DNA of 64,000 nucleotides, taken from contig NZ_JAUSMX010000009.1 in NCBI RefSeq assembly GCF_030646115.1, positions 496,001 to 560,000 of the forward strand. The letters are read 5' to 3'. Numbering within the stretch: position 1 is the stretch's first letter; each line of letters begins with the position of its first letter. A program made the position numbers and the translations under genes. The stretch comes from Fluviicoccus sp. Its GTDB lineage: Bacteria > Pseudomonadota > Gammaproteobacteria > Pseudomonadales > Moraxellaceae. Of this stretch, positions 1-8,919 are shown piece after piece. The notes beneath the pieces are model-generated. The model was given only the letters and a program-made list of their open reading frames with translations. It did not search any database and was not told the origin of the DNA.

Positions 1-781
1 TACGGACGGAGCGCGGACGATCCGGCTTGCCATAGGACAAGACATTGTTTTGATAATCAAAGTCAGCGAAACGCAAAATCTTCTTGTTCATCATCAACCG
101 GTATTTCCAGGGCTTCAAAGTCCCGTCCGGTGTTATTTCCCCTTCTGTGGTCATGCGGAACTTAAAGCCGACAAATGAGCTGCTGTTTTCAATGCTGTAC
201 TGGTAACCCTCCATGCGCCAAACCTGAAGCACATTGGCCTTGATGCCCTCGACGGCGGCGCGGAAATTGGCCTGTAATTCCGCCGGGAAGGCCGGTGGCG
301 GTTCCACCTTGGGGGCCGGTGGCGCCGGTGGCGTGTCCACTTGGGCAACCACCGGTGTTTCTTCCGCTATGACTGGAGGTGGCGGTGGCGGTGGCGCAAC
401 AGCAGGGCCGTTTTCAGCCGTCAATACCGGTGTGCCTGGAGCGCTGTTGGAAGCCGCGACGGGTTTCCGAGCAGCCGGTTTCGGCGTAGGTAAAGGCTTC
501 ACAACCGGAGGAACGGCCACGGGTTTCGGCGGTTCCACAAACGTCAAGGTCACCCGAGTCGCTCCGGCAACACCTGTCGGGCGAGCCCCGGATTTGACGT
601 TCAGCTTGACCTTGGGGACTGATTTCGCCTTCTTCTTTTCCAACACCTGGTCAGGGTCGTCCGGTTCCAGCATTTCCGTGAGCGCAGCCAGATCGCCGTC
701 CCACATCATGGACAGATGCACCAGCAGGGACAGCAGGAGGGCTGTCCCCAGGGTGTGGCGCTTGAACCAGGCAAAACTCAC
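1..781 (-). CDS. DUF3108 domain protein with TonB-like proline-rich N-terminus (3' end outside window)
   Basis: The reading frame opens at a GTG (781) 14 bases after the hemL stop and stays open to the window edge, so the C-terminus is missing. Visible are a short cytoplasmic start, one membrane segment (about residues 8-28), a basic stretch, a long Pro/Ala/Val-rich linker (about residues 65-150) and the beginning of a globular domain with the pattern ITPDGTLKPWKYR followed by an FD and a YG motif, which resembles DUF3108. A TonB-like N-terminus in front of DUF3108 is usual in betaproteobacteria; the domain is thought to be periplasmic and its function is unknown. GTG was chosen because the next start, an ATG pair, would cut into the membrane segment. 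No clear Shine-Dalgarno is seen, so translation may be coupled to hemL. Confidence 0.7.
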   Translation of the reverse strand, partial: MSFAWFKRHTLGTALLLSLLVHLSMMWDGDLAALTEMLEPDDPDQVLEKKKAKSVPKVKLNVKSGARPTGVAGATRVTLTFVEPPKPVAVPPVVKPLPTPKPAARKPVAASNSAPGTPVLTAENGPAVAPPPPPPPVIAEETPVVAQVDTPPAPPAPKVEPPPAFPAELQANFRAAVEGIKANVLQVWRMEGYQYSIENSSSFVGFKFRMTTEGEITPDGTLKPWKYRLMMNKKILRFADFDYQNNVLSYGKPDRPRSVR

Positions 782-795
782 GTTGGGTGCGCCGT

Positions 796-2085
796 TCAGG
801 CAGCCGCGACACGGGCGAATGCCCGTTCGGCGGCGTCCAGCGTGGCCTGGATATCGGCGTCGCTGTGGGTGCTGGATATGAATCCGGCCTCGAACGCGGA
901 CGGAGCCAGGTAAATGCCTTCGTCCAGCATGGCATGGAAGAATTGCTTGAAGTGTTCGATGTTGCAGGTGGTGGCTTCGGCGTAGCTGGTTACCACTTTC
1001 TTGTCGGTAAAGAACAGGCCGAACATGGCACCGACCTGAGCGGTAGTGAACGGCACCCCGGCGGCATCGGCGCGGGCCTGCAGGCCGCTGAGCAGGGTAG
1101 CCAGCTGGCTAGTTAGGTTTTCATAGAAACCGGGCTGGCTGATCAAGTTGAGCATGGTGAGACCAGCGCTCATGGCCAGCGGGTTGCCGGACAGGGTTCC
1201 GGCCTGATACACCGGACCCAGCGGCGCAATGCATTCCATGATTTCACGCTTGCCGCCGAATGCACCCACCGGCAAACCCGCGCCGATGATCTTGCCCAGC
1301 GTGGTCAGATCGGGCTTGATGCCGTAATAAGCCTGGGCGCCGCCCAAGGCGACGCGGAAACCCGTCATCACTTCATCAAAAATCAGCACCGCGCCATAAC
1401 GGGTGCAGAGGTCGCGCATGGCGTTGAGGAATTCGCGGGTGGGGGCAATCAGGTTCATGTTGCCCGCCACCGGCTCCACGATGATGCAGGCAATTTCCTC
1501 ACCCAGTTCGGCAAAGAGCTTCATCAGCGCATCGGGATCGTTATAGGGCAGGGTCAGCGTGTGCTTGGCAAGGTCGGCGGGCACACCCGGCGAGGTGGGA
1601 ACGCCCAGTGTCAGCATGCCGGAACCGGCCTTGACCAGCAGCGAGTCGGCATGGCCGTGGTAGCAACCTTCAAACTTGACCAGCTTGTCGCGGCCGGTAA
1701 AACCACGCGCCAGGCGGATGGCGCTCATGGTGGCTTCGGTGCCGGAACTGACCATGCGCACCATGTCCATGGAGGGCAGGATTTCGCAGACCTTGTCGGC
1801 CATGGCGATTTCCAGCTCGGTGGGCGCACCGAAGCTGAGGCCGTCTTCCGCCGCCACCTGCACCGCCTTGATGATGTCGGGGTGGGCGTGACCCAGAATC
1901 ATGGGGCCCCAGGAGCCGACATAATCAATGTACTTCTTGCCGTCGGCATCCCAGAGGTAAGCCCCTTTGCCCTTGGCGAAGAAAATGGGGGTGCCGCCGA
2001 CGCCCTTGAAGGCGCGGACGGGGGAATTGACGCCGCCGGGAATGTGTTTGCAGGCGGCGGTGAAAAGTTCCTGGTTACGGCTCAT
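796..2085 (-). CDS. hemL: glutamate-1-semialdehyde 2,1-aminomutase
   Basis: Converts glutamate-1-semialdehyde to 5-aminolevulinate in the C5 route to haem; cytoplasmic PLP enzyme. The 429-residue length is normal. The PLP lysine lies in [10 protein letters not shown] (Lys265), and [15 protein letters not shown] and the FDEVMTGFR stretch are the expected cofactor-binding motifs. Its partner hemA (glutamyl-tRNA reductase) is at 32.6 kb. It lies downstream of thiE across about 96 bases that hold an inverted repeat pair, and just upstream of the DUF3108 gene. Confidence 0.97.
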   Translation of the reverse strand: MSRNQELFTAACKHIPGGVNSPVRAFKGVGGTPIFFAKGKGAYLWDADGKKYIDYVGSWGPMILGHAHPDIIKAVQVAAEDGLSFGAPTELEIAMADKVCEILPSMDMVRMVSSGTEATMSAIRLARGFTGRDKLVKFEGCYHGHADSLLVKAGSGMLTLGVPTSPGVPADLAKHTLTLPYNDPDALMKLFAELGEEIACIIVEPVAGNMNLIAPTREFLNAMRDLCTRYGAVLIFDEVMTGFRVALGGAQAYYGIKPDLTTLGKIIGAGLPVGAFGGKREIMECIAPLGPVYQAGTLSGNPLAMSAGLTMLNLISQPGFYENLTSQLATLLSGLQARADAAGVPFTTAQVGAMFGLFFTDKKVVTSYAEATTCNIEHFKQFFHAMLDEGIYLAPSAFEAGFISSTHSDADIQATLDAAERAFARVAAA

Positions 2086-2110
2086 GGTGTGCTCTCTGTT
2101 TCAAACAATG

Positions 2111-2180
2111 CAGGTCGGGCTTCAGCCCGAAAACGGTTTCAATTCGGTGTCTGTTGTCGGGCTGAAGCCCGACATACAGG
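2111..2180. repeat. REP-like inverted pair, copy 1
   Basis: Two hairpin units face each other in the hemL-thiE gap: GTCGGGCTTCAGCCCGA at 2114-2130 and GTCGGGCTGAAGCCCGAC at 2156-2173, flanked by CAGG and TACAGG. The left unit has lost its last palindrome base, and the spacer differs from the other two pairs at 22.3 and 37.9 kb. This looks like an older copy of the same family. Confidence 0.85.
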
Positions 2181-2181
2181 G

Positions 2182-2802
2182 TCAGGCAAAGAGGCCGTGA
2201 TACATGGCCGCCCGAGTCCGGATTTCGTCAAACGGACGTCCGAAAATATCGTTTATAACCGCGAGGTTGTCGGCCCCGGCGGCAATCAGTTCGGGGGCAT
2301 TATCGGTGTTAATGCCGCCAATGGCCACTACCGGCAACCCGAAGCGGCTTTTGGCTTCGCCCAGCAAGGACGGGTTGGCGCGCCGGGCATTGGGTTTGGT
2401 GCCGGACGGATACATCGCGCCGAAGGCGAGATAATCGGCTCCGGCGTCGGCAGCTTCAGCGGCGAAGGCCAGCGAGTCGTGGCAGGTGGCGCCGATAATG
2501 GCCCCGTCGCCAAGCTGCTGCCGGGCGGCGACCAGCGAACCGTCGCTGCGGCCCAGATGTACGCCGTCCGCACCCACGGCCAGCGCCAAGGCGAGATCAT
2601 CATTGATCAGCATCGGCCGCTGATAGCGGCGGCACAGCGCCAGCAAATCGCGGGCTTCCTGCAGGCGGCGGGCAGGGTCAGCGGATTTGTCGCGATACTG
2701 CACAATCACCGCGCCGCCAAGCAGCGCCTGTTCCACGGCTGGCAGCAACTGCTCTCCCAACGCATTGTCGGTAATCACATAAAGACCGCGATCCAGCCTC
2801 AT
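2182..2802 (-). CDS. thiE: thiamine-phosphate synthase
   Basis: Joins HMP-pyrophosphate and the thiazole phosphate to make thiamine phosphate. The frame extends further upstream into thiD, but the start at 2802 (MRLDRGLYVITD) gives the normal family N-terminus and 206 residues, and creates an ATGA overlap with the thiD stop. Visible family motifs are QYRDKSAD for pyrophosphate binding, NDDLALAL, GADGVHLGRSD, the GATCHD stretch and the terminal phosphate-binding region VVAIGGIN...GADNLAVI. Translational coupling with thiD fits two consecutive steps of thiamine synthesis. I see no TPP riboswitch upstream of the pair. Confidence 0.95.
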   Translation of the reverse strand: MRLDRGLYVITDNALGEQLLPAVEQALLGGAVIVQYRDKSADPARRLQEARDLLALCRRYQRPMLINDDLALALAVGADGVHLGRSDGSLVAARQQLGDGAIIGATCHDSLAFAAEAADAGADYLAFGAMYPSGTKPNARRANPSLLGEAKSRFGLPVVAIGGINTDNAPELIAAGADNLAVINDIFGRPFDEIRTRAAMYHGLFA

Positions 2803-3578
2803 GCAAAATCGCTCCGCACCCGCTTCGGAATCGCCTGGCCGTCGGGATGAGGCAGGTCGGCGTCGGTCAGCGTCGATTGCAACCAGACTTCCGCCCGGGT
2901 CACCGCCACCGGCAAGGCCAGCCCGTGCGCCAGTGCGCCGGCAATAGCGGAGGCCAGTGTGCAACCGGAGCCATGGAATTCGTGCGGCAGGCGCGGCCAT
3001 TGGCTGGTTTGCACGGTCTTGCCGTCCACCGAGAGTAAGTTACGGATCATGTTGCCCGGTTCGTGACCGCCTTTCAGCAGAATGGCTTTTGCGCCGAGGT
3101 CATGCAGGTGCGTCAGAGCGGCGTCCAGGTCTTCCCGCGCGGCCAACCAGCGGGTTTCCAGCGAATTGGGTGTGATCAGGGCGGCGTGAGGAAACAGGGA
3201 GGCCAGTTCGGTCACCATGCGCGGGTCGGCCAGTGAGCCGCCGCTGTTGGCGGCCAACACCGGGTCCAGCACCAGTGTAATATGCGGGTGCGCCACACAG
3301 ACCTCGCGCACCATGGCCACCACTTCCGGGTTGGCCAGCATGCCGCACTTGATCACCGCGACCGGCAAATCTGCCAGCACCTTGTCGGCTTGCTGACGCA
3401 GGAAGGCGGGATCAATGGCCTGGAAGCCATAAACCCGGCGAGTGTCCTGAATGGTCAGCGCCGTGCAGACTACCGCCGCATGCGCGCCTTGTGCGCCAAT
3501 GGCTTCAATGTCGGCTTGCAGGCCCGCGCCGCCGGAAGGGTCCAGTCCGCTGAAACAAAGGACAACAGGTCTCATCAT
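2799..3578 (-). CDS. thiD: hydroxymethylpyrimidine/phosphomethylpyrimidine kinase
   Basis: Phosphorylates HMP and then HMP phosphate to the pyrophosphate used by ThiE. 259 residues of the ribokinase fold: FSGLDPSGGAGLQADIEA at the N-terminus (substrate site), KCGML, LDPVLAANSGG, and the anion-hole/catalytic motif HGSGCTLASAIA near the C-terminus. The DPV motif is followed by AANSGG, a variation seen in the short betaproteobacterial ThiD. It overlaps thiE by 4 bases; its start is 6 bases from the hemJ stop, so hemJ-thiD-thiE-hemL may form one transcript. Confidence 0.93.
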   Translation of the reverse strand: MMRPVVLCFSGLDPSGGAGLQADIEAIGAQGAHAAVVCTALTIQDTRRVYGFQAIDPAFLRQQADKVLADLPVAVIKCGMLANPEVVAMVREVCVAHPHITLVLDPVLAANSGGSLADPRMVTELASLFPHAALITPNSLETRWLAAREDLDAALTHLHDLGAKAILLKGGHEPGNMIRNLLSVDGKTVQTSQWPRLPHEFHGSGCTLASAIAGALAHGLALPVAVTRAEVWLQSTLTDADLPHPDGQAIPKRVRSDFA

Positions 3579-3584
3579 ATTTCC

Positions 3585-4004
3585 CTAGAAAGGCTTCACG
3601 ACTACCAGAATCACAATGGCCACCAGTAGCAGCACCGGCAGTTCGTTGAATACACGGTAGAACTTGTGGCTGTGCGTGTTCCGGTCCTCCTTGAACTGGC
3701 GCAGGAAGCGGCCGCAGGCCAGGTGATAAATCACCAGCAGCAACACCAGCCCCAGTTTGGCATGCATCCAGCCGTTCTTCAGGTATTCCGGCACCAGCAC
3801 CATCATCCAGATGCCGAAACCAACCGTCATGACCAACGACGGCCACATGATGCCGCGATAGAGTTTCCGTTCCATGATCTTGAAACGGTCGGTGCTGATG
3901 CTGTCGTGGCTCATGGCGTGATAGACAAACAGCCGGGGCAAGTAAAAAAGGCCGGCAAACCAGCAGATGACCGCCACGATGTGCAACGCTTTCAACCAGA
4001 GCAT
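3585..4004 (-). CDS. hemJ: HemJ-type protoporphyrinogen IX oxidase (CopD-like membrane protein)
   Basis: A 139-residue integral membrane protein with four predicted helices. HemJ oxidises protoporphyrinogen IX to protoporphyrin IX in bacteria without HemG/HemY. The N-terminal LKALHIVAVICWFAGLFYLP block carries the conserved His, and the HAKLGLVLLLVIYH block carries the conserved Lys and His expected for haem or substrate binding. It is divergent from argC across a 99-base gap that should hold both promoters. HemL and HemA are also in this window, which supports the haem assignment over a general CopD name. Confidence 0.85.
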   Translation of the reverse strand: MLWLKALHIVAVICWFAGLFYLPRLFVYHAMSHDSISTDRFKIMERKLYRGIMWPSLVMTVGFGIWMMVLVPEYLKNGWMHAKLGLVLLLVIYHLACGRFLRQFKEDRNTHSHKFYRVFNELPVLLLVAIVILVVVKPF

Positions 4005-4103
4005 GGGGAGGATTTCCTGAACTTTCCGCTAGTTTAACAAAACCTTGCCTTTCCCATTGCCTGAACATGCCGGATAATTCCCTTAAGTTACTGGAGAATA
4101 GAC

Positions 4104-5135
4104 ATGATCAAAGTCGGTATTGTGGGTGGAACGGGTTACACCGGGGTCGAACTGCTGCGTTTGCTGGCGCAACATCCGGGGGTTGAACTGACGGCCATCA
4201 CTTCCCGCAGCGAGTCCGGCATGCCGGTGTCGAAGATGTTCCCCAACCTGCGCGGACGGGTCAACCTGGCTTTCAGCGAACCCAGCCTGGACACCCTGGG
4301 CGCGTGTGATGTGGTTTTTTTCGCCACCCCGCACGGAGTTGCCATGAAGCAAACGCCGGAGTTGCTGGAGCGCGGCGTGAAAGTCATTGATCTGGGCGCG
4401 GACTTTCGCCTGAAGGATCTGGCCCAGTTCGAGAAGTGGTACGGCATGCCGCACAGCTGCCCCGACATCCTTGAAGAAGCTGTGTACGGCCTGCCGGAAG
4501 TGAATCGGGACGCCATCCGCACGGCGCGCGTGATTGGTAATCCCGGTTGCTATCCGACCGCCGTGCAGCTGGGTTTCATGCCGCTGCTGAAGGCCGGATT
4601 GATTGATGTGGATCATCTGGTGGCTGATGCCAAGTCCGGTGTTTCCGGCGCCGGGCGCAAGGCGGAAGTGCATACGCTGTATTCGGAAGCCGGGGAGTCG
4701 TTCCGCGCGTACGGCGTTTCCGGGCATCGTCACCTGCCGGAAATCACCCAGGGACTGAACGGCATGACCGGCGGCCACGTCGGCCTGACCTTTGTGCCGC
4801 ACTTGCTGCCGATGATTCGCGGCATCCACGCCACCTTGTACGGACGCCTGACGAAAGAGCCCGGTGACCTGCAGGCGCTGTTCGAACAGACCTATGCCGG
4901 GGAGCCCTTTGTGGATGTGATGCCTGCCGGTTCGCTGCCGGAAACCCGCTCGGTGAAAGGCGCGAACACCTGCCGTATGGCCGTGTACCGTCCGCAGGGC
5001 GGGGACACCGTGGTGGTGTTGTCCGTGATTGACAACCTGGTGAAGGGCGCGGCGGGTCAGGCCATCCAGAACATGAACCTGATGTTCGGTCTGGCGGAAG
5101 ACGCCGGTCTTGGCCAGATTGCGCTGCTGCCCTGA
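4104..5135 (+). CDS. argC: N-acetyl-gamma-glutamyl-phosphate reductase
   Basis: NADPH-dependent reduction of N-acetylglutamyl phosphate in arginine synthesis. 343 residues. The Rossmann motif [17 protein letters not shown] is at residues 5-21, the catalytic cysteine is Cys149 in [12 protein letters not shown], and SGVSGAGRK and the GHRHLPEI motif follow. A GGAG Shine-Dalgarno precedes the ATG. It stands at the head of a plus-strand pair with the DUF6776 gene, 15 bases downstream, an arrangement common in betaproteobacteria. Confidence 0.97.
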   Translation: MIKVGIVGGTGYTGVELLRLLAQHPGVELTAITSRSESGMPVSKMFPNLRGRVNLAFSEPSLDTLGACDVVFFATPHGVAMKQTPELLERGVKVIDLGADFRLKDLAQFEKWYGMPHSCPDILEEAVYGLPEVNRDAIRTARVIGNPGCYPTAVQLGFMPLLKAGLIDVDHLVADAKSGVSGAGRKAEVHTLYSEAGESFRAYGVSGHRHLPEITQGLNGMTGGHVGLTFVPHLLPMIRGIHATLYGRLTKEPGDLQALFEQTYAGEPFVDVMPAGSLPETRSVKGANTCRMAVYRPQGGDTVVVLSVIDNLVKGAAGQAIQNMNLMFGLAEDAGLGQIALLP

Positions 5136-5150
5136 CCCGGAGCCGCCGCT

Positions 5151-5849
5151 ATGGCGATGTGGCAACGCTTCCCCCGACCCAGCTGGCGGCCGTCCGCCGG
5201 TTTCCTGACGGCCACGCGCTCGTTGTGGGCGCTGGCCATTGTGCTTGGGTTGGTGATGAGCGGCGCGCTGGGGTATTACCTGGGGCACGACCAGGCACTG
5301 AACAGCGTGGGCGCCAGCCCGGCGGAAGTGCAGTTGATGCGGGTGGACAACCAGCAACGGCAGCGGTCGGTGGCCGAGCTGCAGCGGGCTCTGTCGCTGG
5401 CGCAGCAGGAGCGTGACTTGGCGGTGGAAACCGCACGCAAAATGCAGGAGGACAGCAAAGGACAGATGGATGAATTGTCGGCCCTGCGTGAGCAGATGGT
5501 CACCTATCAGCGGATGCTGGGTGGCAAGGGAGCCAATGGCGGCCTGGCGGTGGAGAATATCCGGTTGTCAAATCGTGGGTCGGGGAAATACGGCTTTCGC
5601 TTGCTGCTGACCCAAGTTTCGCAGAATACCACCGAGATTGGCGGCACAGTGTTGGTGCGGGTGCTGGGAGCGGGCGGCCAGCCGGTGGGGGTCAGCCAGC
5701 CATTCCGTTTCCAGTATTTTCAGGCGGTTTCCGGCGAGCTGGCCTTGCCGGGAGGTTTTGTGCCGCAAAGTATTGAAGTGACCCTTCAAGCCACCGGCAA
5801 GAAAGCGGGCCGGGTGCAGAAACGTTTCAAGTGGGAGGTGGGCGGGTAG
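5151..5849 (+). CDS. DUF6776-like membrane-anchored coiled-coil protein
   Basis: 232 residues: a basic N-terminus, one membrane helix (about residues 24-44, ending GYYLGHD), a long Gln/Glu/Arg-rich coiled coil (about 60-125) and a C-terminal beta-rich domain of about 100 residues with an LSNRGSGKYGFRLLLTQ block. This layout matches the DUF6776 family found next to argC in betaproteobacteria. Function is unknown; topology suggests the domain faces the periplasm. It is the last plus-strand gene before the convergent zinc-ribbon gene, 17 bases away. Confidence 0.7.
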   Translation: MAMWQRFPRPSWRPSAGFLTATRSLWALAIVLGLVMSGALGYYLGHDQALNSVGASPAEVQLMRVDNQQRQRSVAELQRALSLAQQERDLAVETARKMQEDSKGQMDELSALREQMVTYQRMLGGKGANGGLAVENIRLSNRGSGKYGFRLLLTQVSQNTTEIGGTVLVRVLGAGGQPVGVSQPFRFQYFQAVSGELALPGGFVPQSIEVTLQATGKKAGRVQKRFKWEVGG

Positions 5850-5866
5850 TTACCGCCCAAGGCCCG

Positions 5867-6628
5867 CTATCGGGAGCAAGAGCCCTCGGTGGGGGCAACG
5901 TAGCTGAAGTTGGTTCTGCTGCCGTTTTGTTCAAGCAGGTCGAAGCGGTCGGCATTCTCATTTTCAATGGGATTAGCTTCGATGACATCCCGATAGAACC
6001 ACACCAGTTTTCCGTCGTATTCCCCCCATGCCCCTTCAATATATTCCGCCTGACCGTCCGGATCATTCACCGGTACGGCGAAGAAGCGACTGTCCGCCTT
6101 GAGCGTCAGCGTATAAGTGCTGTTCTCACGCTGTGACTTCCAGACTCCGACATATTGGCATGGGGCGTTTGGCATGGCTTCAAGCAGCCCGCGGTTGGGA
6201 AGCATCAGGTGTCGGGACAGGAATCCTGCCTTTTCGGCCATGCAGGCAGAACGGTTTTTGGCATACATCATGTCTGCCAGAGGGTCTTTATGGTCCCGAC
6301 GGATAGTGTTTTCACATTCTGTGGCAGCGGTTGTGGCATTGAAAAGGCTGGCAACCGCCATCAGCACAAAGGCGACCAAAATCACGAACGGGTAAATCAC
6401 GGCACGCATTCCCCATTTGACCTTGGCGGGGACTTCACGTTTAAGTTGTTCCCGGTTGAGGTGAAAGCGGGTGTGCTCGGGTGAGGCCGGTTTGATTTCA
6501 GGCGGTTGGAGCGAGGCTTCGACCTTGGCATAGACCCGGCCGCATTGCGGGCAAAAAATTTCGGGCACGTCTTCCTGACCGGTCCGCTGATAGCCGCATT
6601 TGCGGCAGAGTTTGCCTGGTGTGTTCAT
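5867..6628 (-). CDS. uncharacterised zinc-ribbon membrane protein
   Basis: 253 residues that I cannot assign to a named family. The N-terminus has a CxxC...CxxC zinc ribbon (Cys8, Cys11, Cys26, Cys29), then a Pro/Lys/Arg-rich linker, one hydrophobic segment (about 75-95) and a C-terminal domain of about 150 residues with four further cysteines and a WxxxxENSTYTLTLKADSRF block that suggests a small beta-sheet domain. The likely topology puts the zinc ribbon in the cytoplasm and the C-terminal domain outside. It is monocistronic in appearance, with 117 bases to the upstream esterase. Confidence 0.6.
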   Translation of the reverse strand: MNTPGKLCRKCGYQRTGQEDVPEIFCPQCGRVYAKVEASLQPPEIKPASPEHTRFHLNREQLKREVPAKVKWGMRAVIYPFVILVAFVLMAVASLFNATTAATECENTIRRDHKDPLADMMYAKNRSACMAEKAGFLSRHLMLPNRGLLEAMPNAPCQYVGVWKSQRENSTYTLTLKADSRFFAVPVNDPDGQAEYIEGAWGEYDGKLVWFYRDVIEANPIENENADRFDLLEQNGSRTNFSYVAPTEGSCSR

Positions 6629-6745
6629 GGGATGGTGTGTTTCCGGAGCTCTGGCGCTGTACTTTTGACAACGGAGTCATGATTTGGCACAGGTTGCCCT
6701 GTAGCATAACCTGAGTTCGGAATACGCGGGAGACTTCCCTTATTG

Positions 6746-7408
6746 TCAGCCCAGCGCCCGCTGCCAAGTACGTAACGGAATGGTGGTTTGCAGGCGGTCA
6801 ATGGCGCATTGCACCACGGCCGGATGCAGGAAATGCTCCACCCCTGACGCAGTATCCAGCGTCGCATCCCCCTTCAGTTTTGTCAGCTGTTCGAACGCCA
6901 CCCAGGCGTGGGACACCGGCATCACATCGTCGTCGTCGCCGTGCAGCAGATGAATGGTGGTCAGCGCCGGCGCTCGTTGCGGCAGCTGAGCAAAGCGAGC
7001 GGCGAAGGCCACCACGCGTCCCACCAGCCCGTCATGAGCCACGCTTAATTCCAGCGCCATGATGCCTCCCTGCGAGAAGCCCACCAGCGCCGTATCCAGG
7101 TTGGGAATGCCGAAGCGGTCCTGCTGTTCGCGGATATAGTCGGCCAGTAGCGGCATAACTTCCGCCACGCGCTCGGGCCGGGTATCGTCATTGATGCCTT
7201 CCAACGGAAACCACTGGCGGCCACCGGGATAGGACGACGGCTGGAAGCCTTGCGGAATCAGCACGGCGGCCTTGGGAAAGGCCTCGGACAAGGCTCCGGC
7301 CAGCCCCAGCATGCCTTCCGCCGTATCGCCAAAACCATGCAGCACAATGAACAGGCTTTCAGGGCGGTCTTCATGCGGCAGGAATTCGAGAGTGGATTGC
7401 AGGGCCAT
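6746..7408 (-). CDS. alpha/beta hydrolase, phospholipase/carboxylesterase family (YpfH-like)
   Basis: 220-residue cytoplasmic serine hydrolase. The nucleophile elbow is GFSQGG (Ser112), the acid is within HGDDDDVMP (about Asp160) and the histidine is in SGVEHFLHP (about His192). The N-terminal VLHGFGDTAEGM gives the oxyanion hole. This is the family of YpfH and acyl-protein thioesterase-like esterases; the natural substrate is not clear. Nothing in the neighbourhood suggests a pathway. Confidence 0.85.
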   Translation of the reverse strand: MALQSTLEFLPHEDRPESLFIVLHGFGDTAEGMLGLAGALSEAFPKAAVLIPQGFQPSSYPGGRQWFPLEGINDDTRPERVAEVMPLLADYIREQQDRFGIPNLDTALVGFSQGGIMALELSVAHDGLVGRVVAFAARFAQLPQRAPALTTIHLLHGDDDDVMPVSHAWVAFEQLTKLKGDATLDTASGVEHFLHPAVVQCAIDRLQTTIPLRTWQRALG

Positions 7409-7544
7409 GATGGTGCTTCTCTTCAGGTTTCACCCAGCATAGCGCGGAATGGCGGGAACGGCTTTCGTGGATTTGGGGATGGGATGTTGGCGGGAAGGAA
7501 ACACGCCTGAATCCAGCCGGAACCAGATTCAGGCACAGCGGTTG

Positions 7545-8756
7545 TTACAGCACCTCGAAGGTCAGCCCGGCGTGATCCACCAGCCGCTTCACCAGCTTGT
7601 CGCCGAAAGCGGTGGCCGGGGTCCAGAAACCACCGCCGACGGCCGCCTTGTCGGTTTCCAGCGCCAGACAAACTGTCGCTTCGCCCAGCATCTTGGCGGT
7701 GGAGCCATAACCGGGGTCGCGGTCGCCGGTCACCTTGACCACCATCTTCTGCCCGGCAGCGGTGCGGCCGAAGAAGCGGAAGTCGTAGCCGCCTTTTACC
7801 TGTTCTTCCGGTGTCGGGCCTTCACCCGGCTGCGGCACTACTTTTTCCAGCAGGAAGCGGGTGGGAGGCAGTGCGGCGGCGGCCAGGAAGCCCGCCAGGC
7901 CAGCGCCAATGCCGGTGGCGATGGCGCGGCCCTTGAAGCCGGAGCCGGTCATCATGGCTTCATCGTAACGGAAATCCGCGCCGTAGTTGCCGCCCACCAG
8001 ATTGGAGCGATGCACCACGCGGGTGTTGATGCCCGCCATGACGAACGGGGCCAGCCAGCTGCGCGCGTCTTCATCGTATTCCGCCAGCGTGACGTTGGGT
8101 TGACGCACACCCTGGACGCCGGGGCACAGCGCGTAGGGGTTGGACATCAGCTTGCGCACCGATGGGTCCTTCACGCTTTCCTGCACCACGTTCAGCATGC
8201 TGGCGACGGTGCCGCCGGACGCACCGCCGCGCATGTTCTTGATGCGCAGCTTGATGGTGGAGCAGGGCTGGCCAAACTGCTGCGTGGCATGCTGTTGCAG
8301 GAAATGCACGCCCAGGTCGGAGGGGATGGAGTCGAAGCCGCAGCAATGGACGATGCGCGCGCCGCTCTTTTGGGCGGTGGTTTCATGCTCGCGGATCATG
8401 CGGGCGATCCATTGCACTTCGCCGGTGAGGTCGCAGTAGTCAGTGCCGGTTTCGGCGCAGACCTTGACCAACGGCGAGCCGTAAAGGGCATAGGGGCCGA
8501 CAGTGGAGACAATGACGCGGGTTTGCGCGCACAGGCTGCGCAGTTCGGATTCGTTGGCGGCGTCGGCGACGATCAGCGGCAGGGCGGCGGCCTGCGGGCC
8601 GAGGCTGGCGCGCACCTGTTCCAGCTTGCTGAGGGAGCGGCCGGCCAGCGCCCAGCTGACGTCGCCGCCGATGCCGTGACGTTGCCAGAGGTAATGGGTG
8701 AGTATCTGGCCGACAAAGCTGGTGGCGCCGAAGACGATGAGGTGGTGCTGGGACAT
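7545..8756 (-). CDS. saccharopine dehydrogenase family NAD(P)-binding protein (trans-acting enoyl reductase-like)
   Basis: 403 residues when started at 8756 (MSQHHLIVFGATSFVG); the frame continues upstream but without family similarity. The N-terminal Rossmann motif VFGATSFVGQILTHYL, an ALAGRSLSKLEQ stretch for cofactor specificity and the GPYALYGSPLVKVCAETGTDYCDLTGE block are typical of the group related to mycobacterial trans-acting enoyl reductase. CCGFDSIPSDLG follows. A hydrophobic stretch at about 295-320 may be membrane-associated. It probably reduces or isomerises a lipid-like substrate, which is not determined here. Confidence 0.8.
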   Translation of the reverse strand: MSQHHLIVFGATSFVGQILTHYLWQRHGIGGDVSWALAGRSLSKLEQVRASLGPQAAALPLIVADAANESELRSLCAQTRVIVSTVGPYALYGSPLVKVCAETGTDYCDLTGEVQWIARMIREHETTAQKSGARIVHCCGFDSIPSDLGVHFLQQHATQQFGQPCSTIKLRIKNMRGGASGGTVASMLNVVQESVKDPSVRKLMSNPYALCPGVQGVRQPNVTLAEYDEDARSWLAPFVMAGINTRVVHRSNLVGGNYGADFRYDEAMMTGSGFKGRAIATGIGAGLAGFLAAAALPPTRFLLEKVVPQPGEGPTPEEQVKGGYDFRFFGRTAAGQKMVVKVTGDRDPGYGSTAKMLGEATVCLALETDKAAVGGGFWTPATAFGDKLVKRLVDHAGLTFEVL

Positions 8757-8865
8757 GGGGAGGCTCCGGGTTGTGGTGCTGTGGAATGCAGGGGGAGTAT
8801 AGCCGGATAGTGAGAGAGGGGAAGGTGGACAGAATGGTCGAAACGGTTTGATGGCTGCGACCGGG

Positions 8866-8897
8866 ATAAAAAAGGCCGCCAGGGATTGACGGCCTTC
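8866..8897 (-). terminator. rho-independent terminator of the lipoprotein gene
   Basis: Read on the minus strand, AAGGCCG pairs with CGGCCTT and is followed by a run of six T. It starts about 23 bases after the stop codon of the poly-glycine lipoprotein gene and precedes the saccharopine-dehydrogenase-like gene. Confidence 0.8.
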
Positions 8898-8919
8898 AGT
8901 ACCTTGCAAAGGCTTTGGC

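Noticed and set aside
3579-4103. TPP riboswitch for thiD/thiE
   Set aside because: The thiD start is only 6 bases from hemJ, and no Thi-box motif is seen in the gap before hemJ either.
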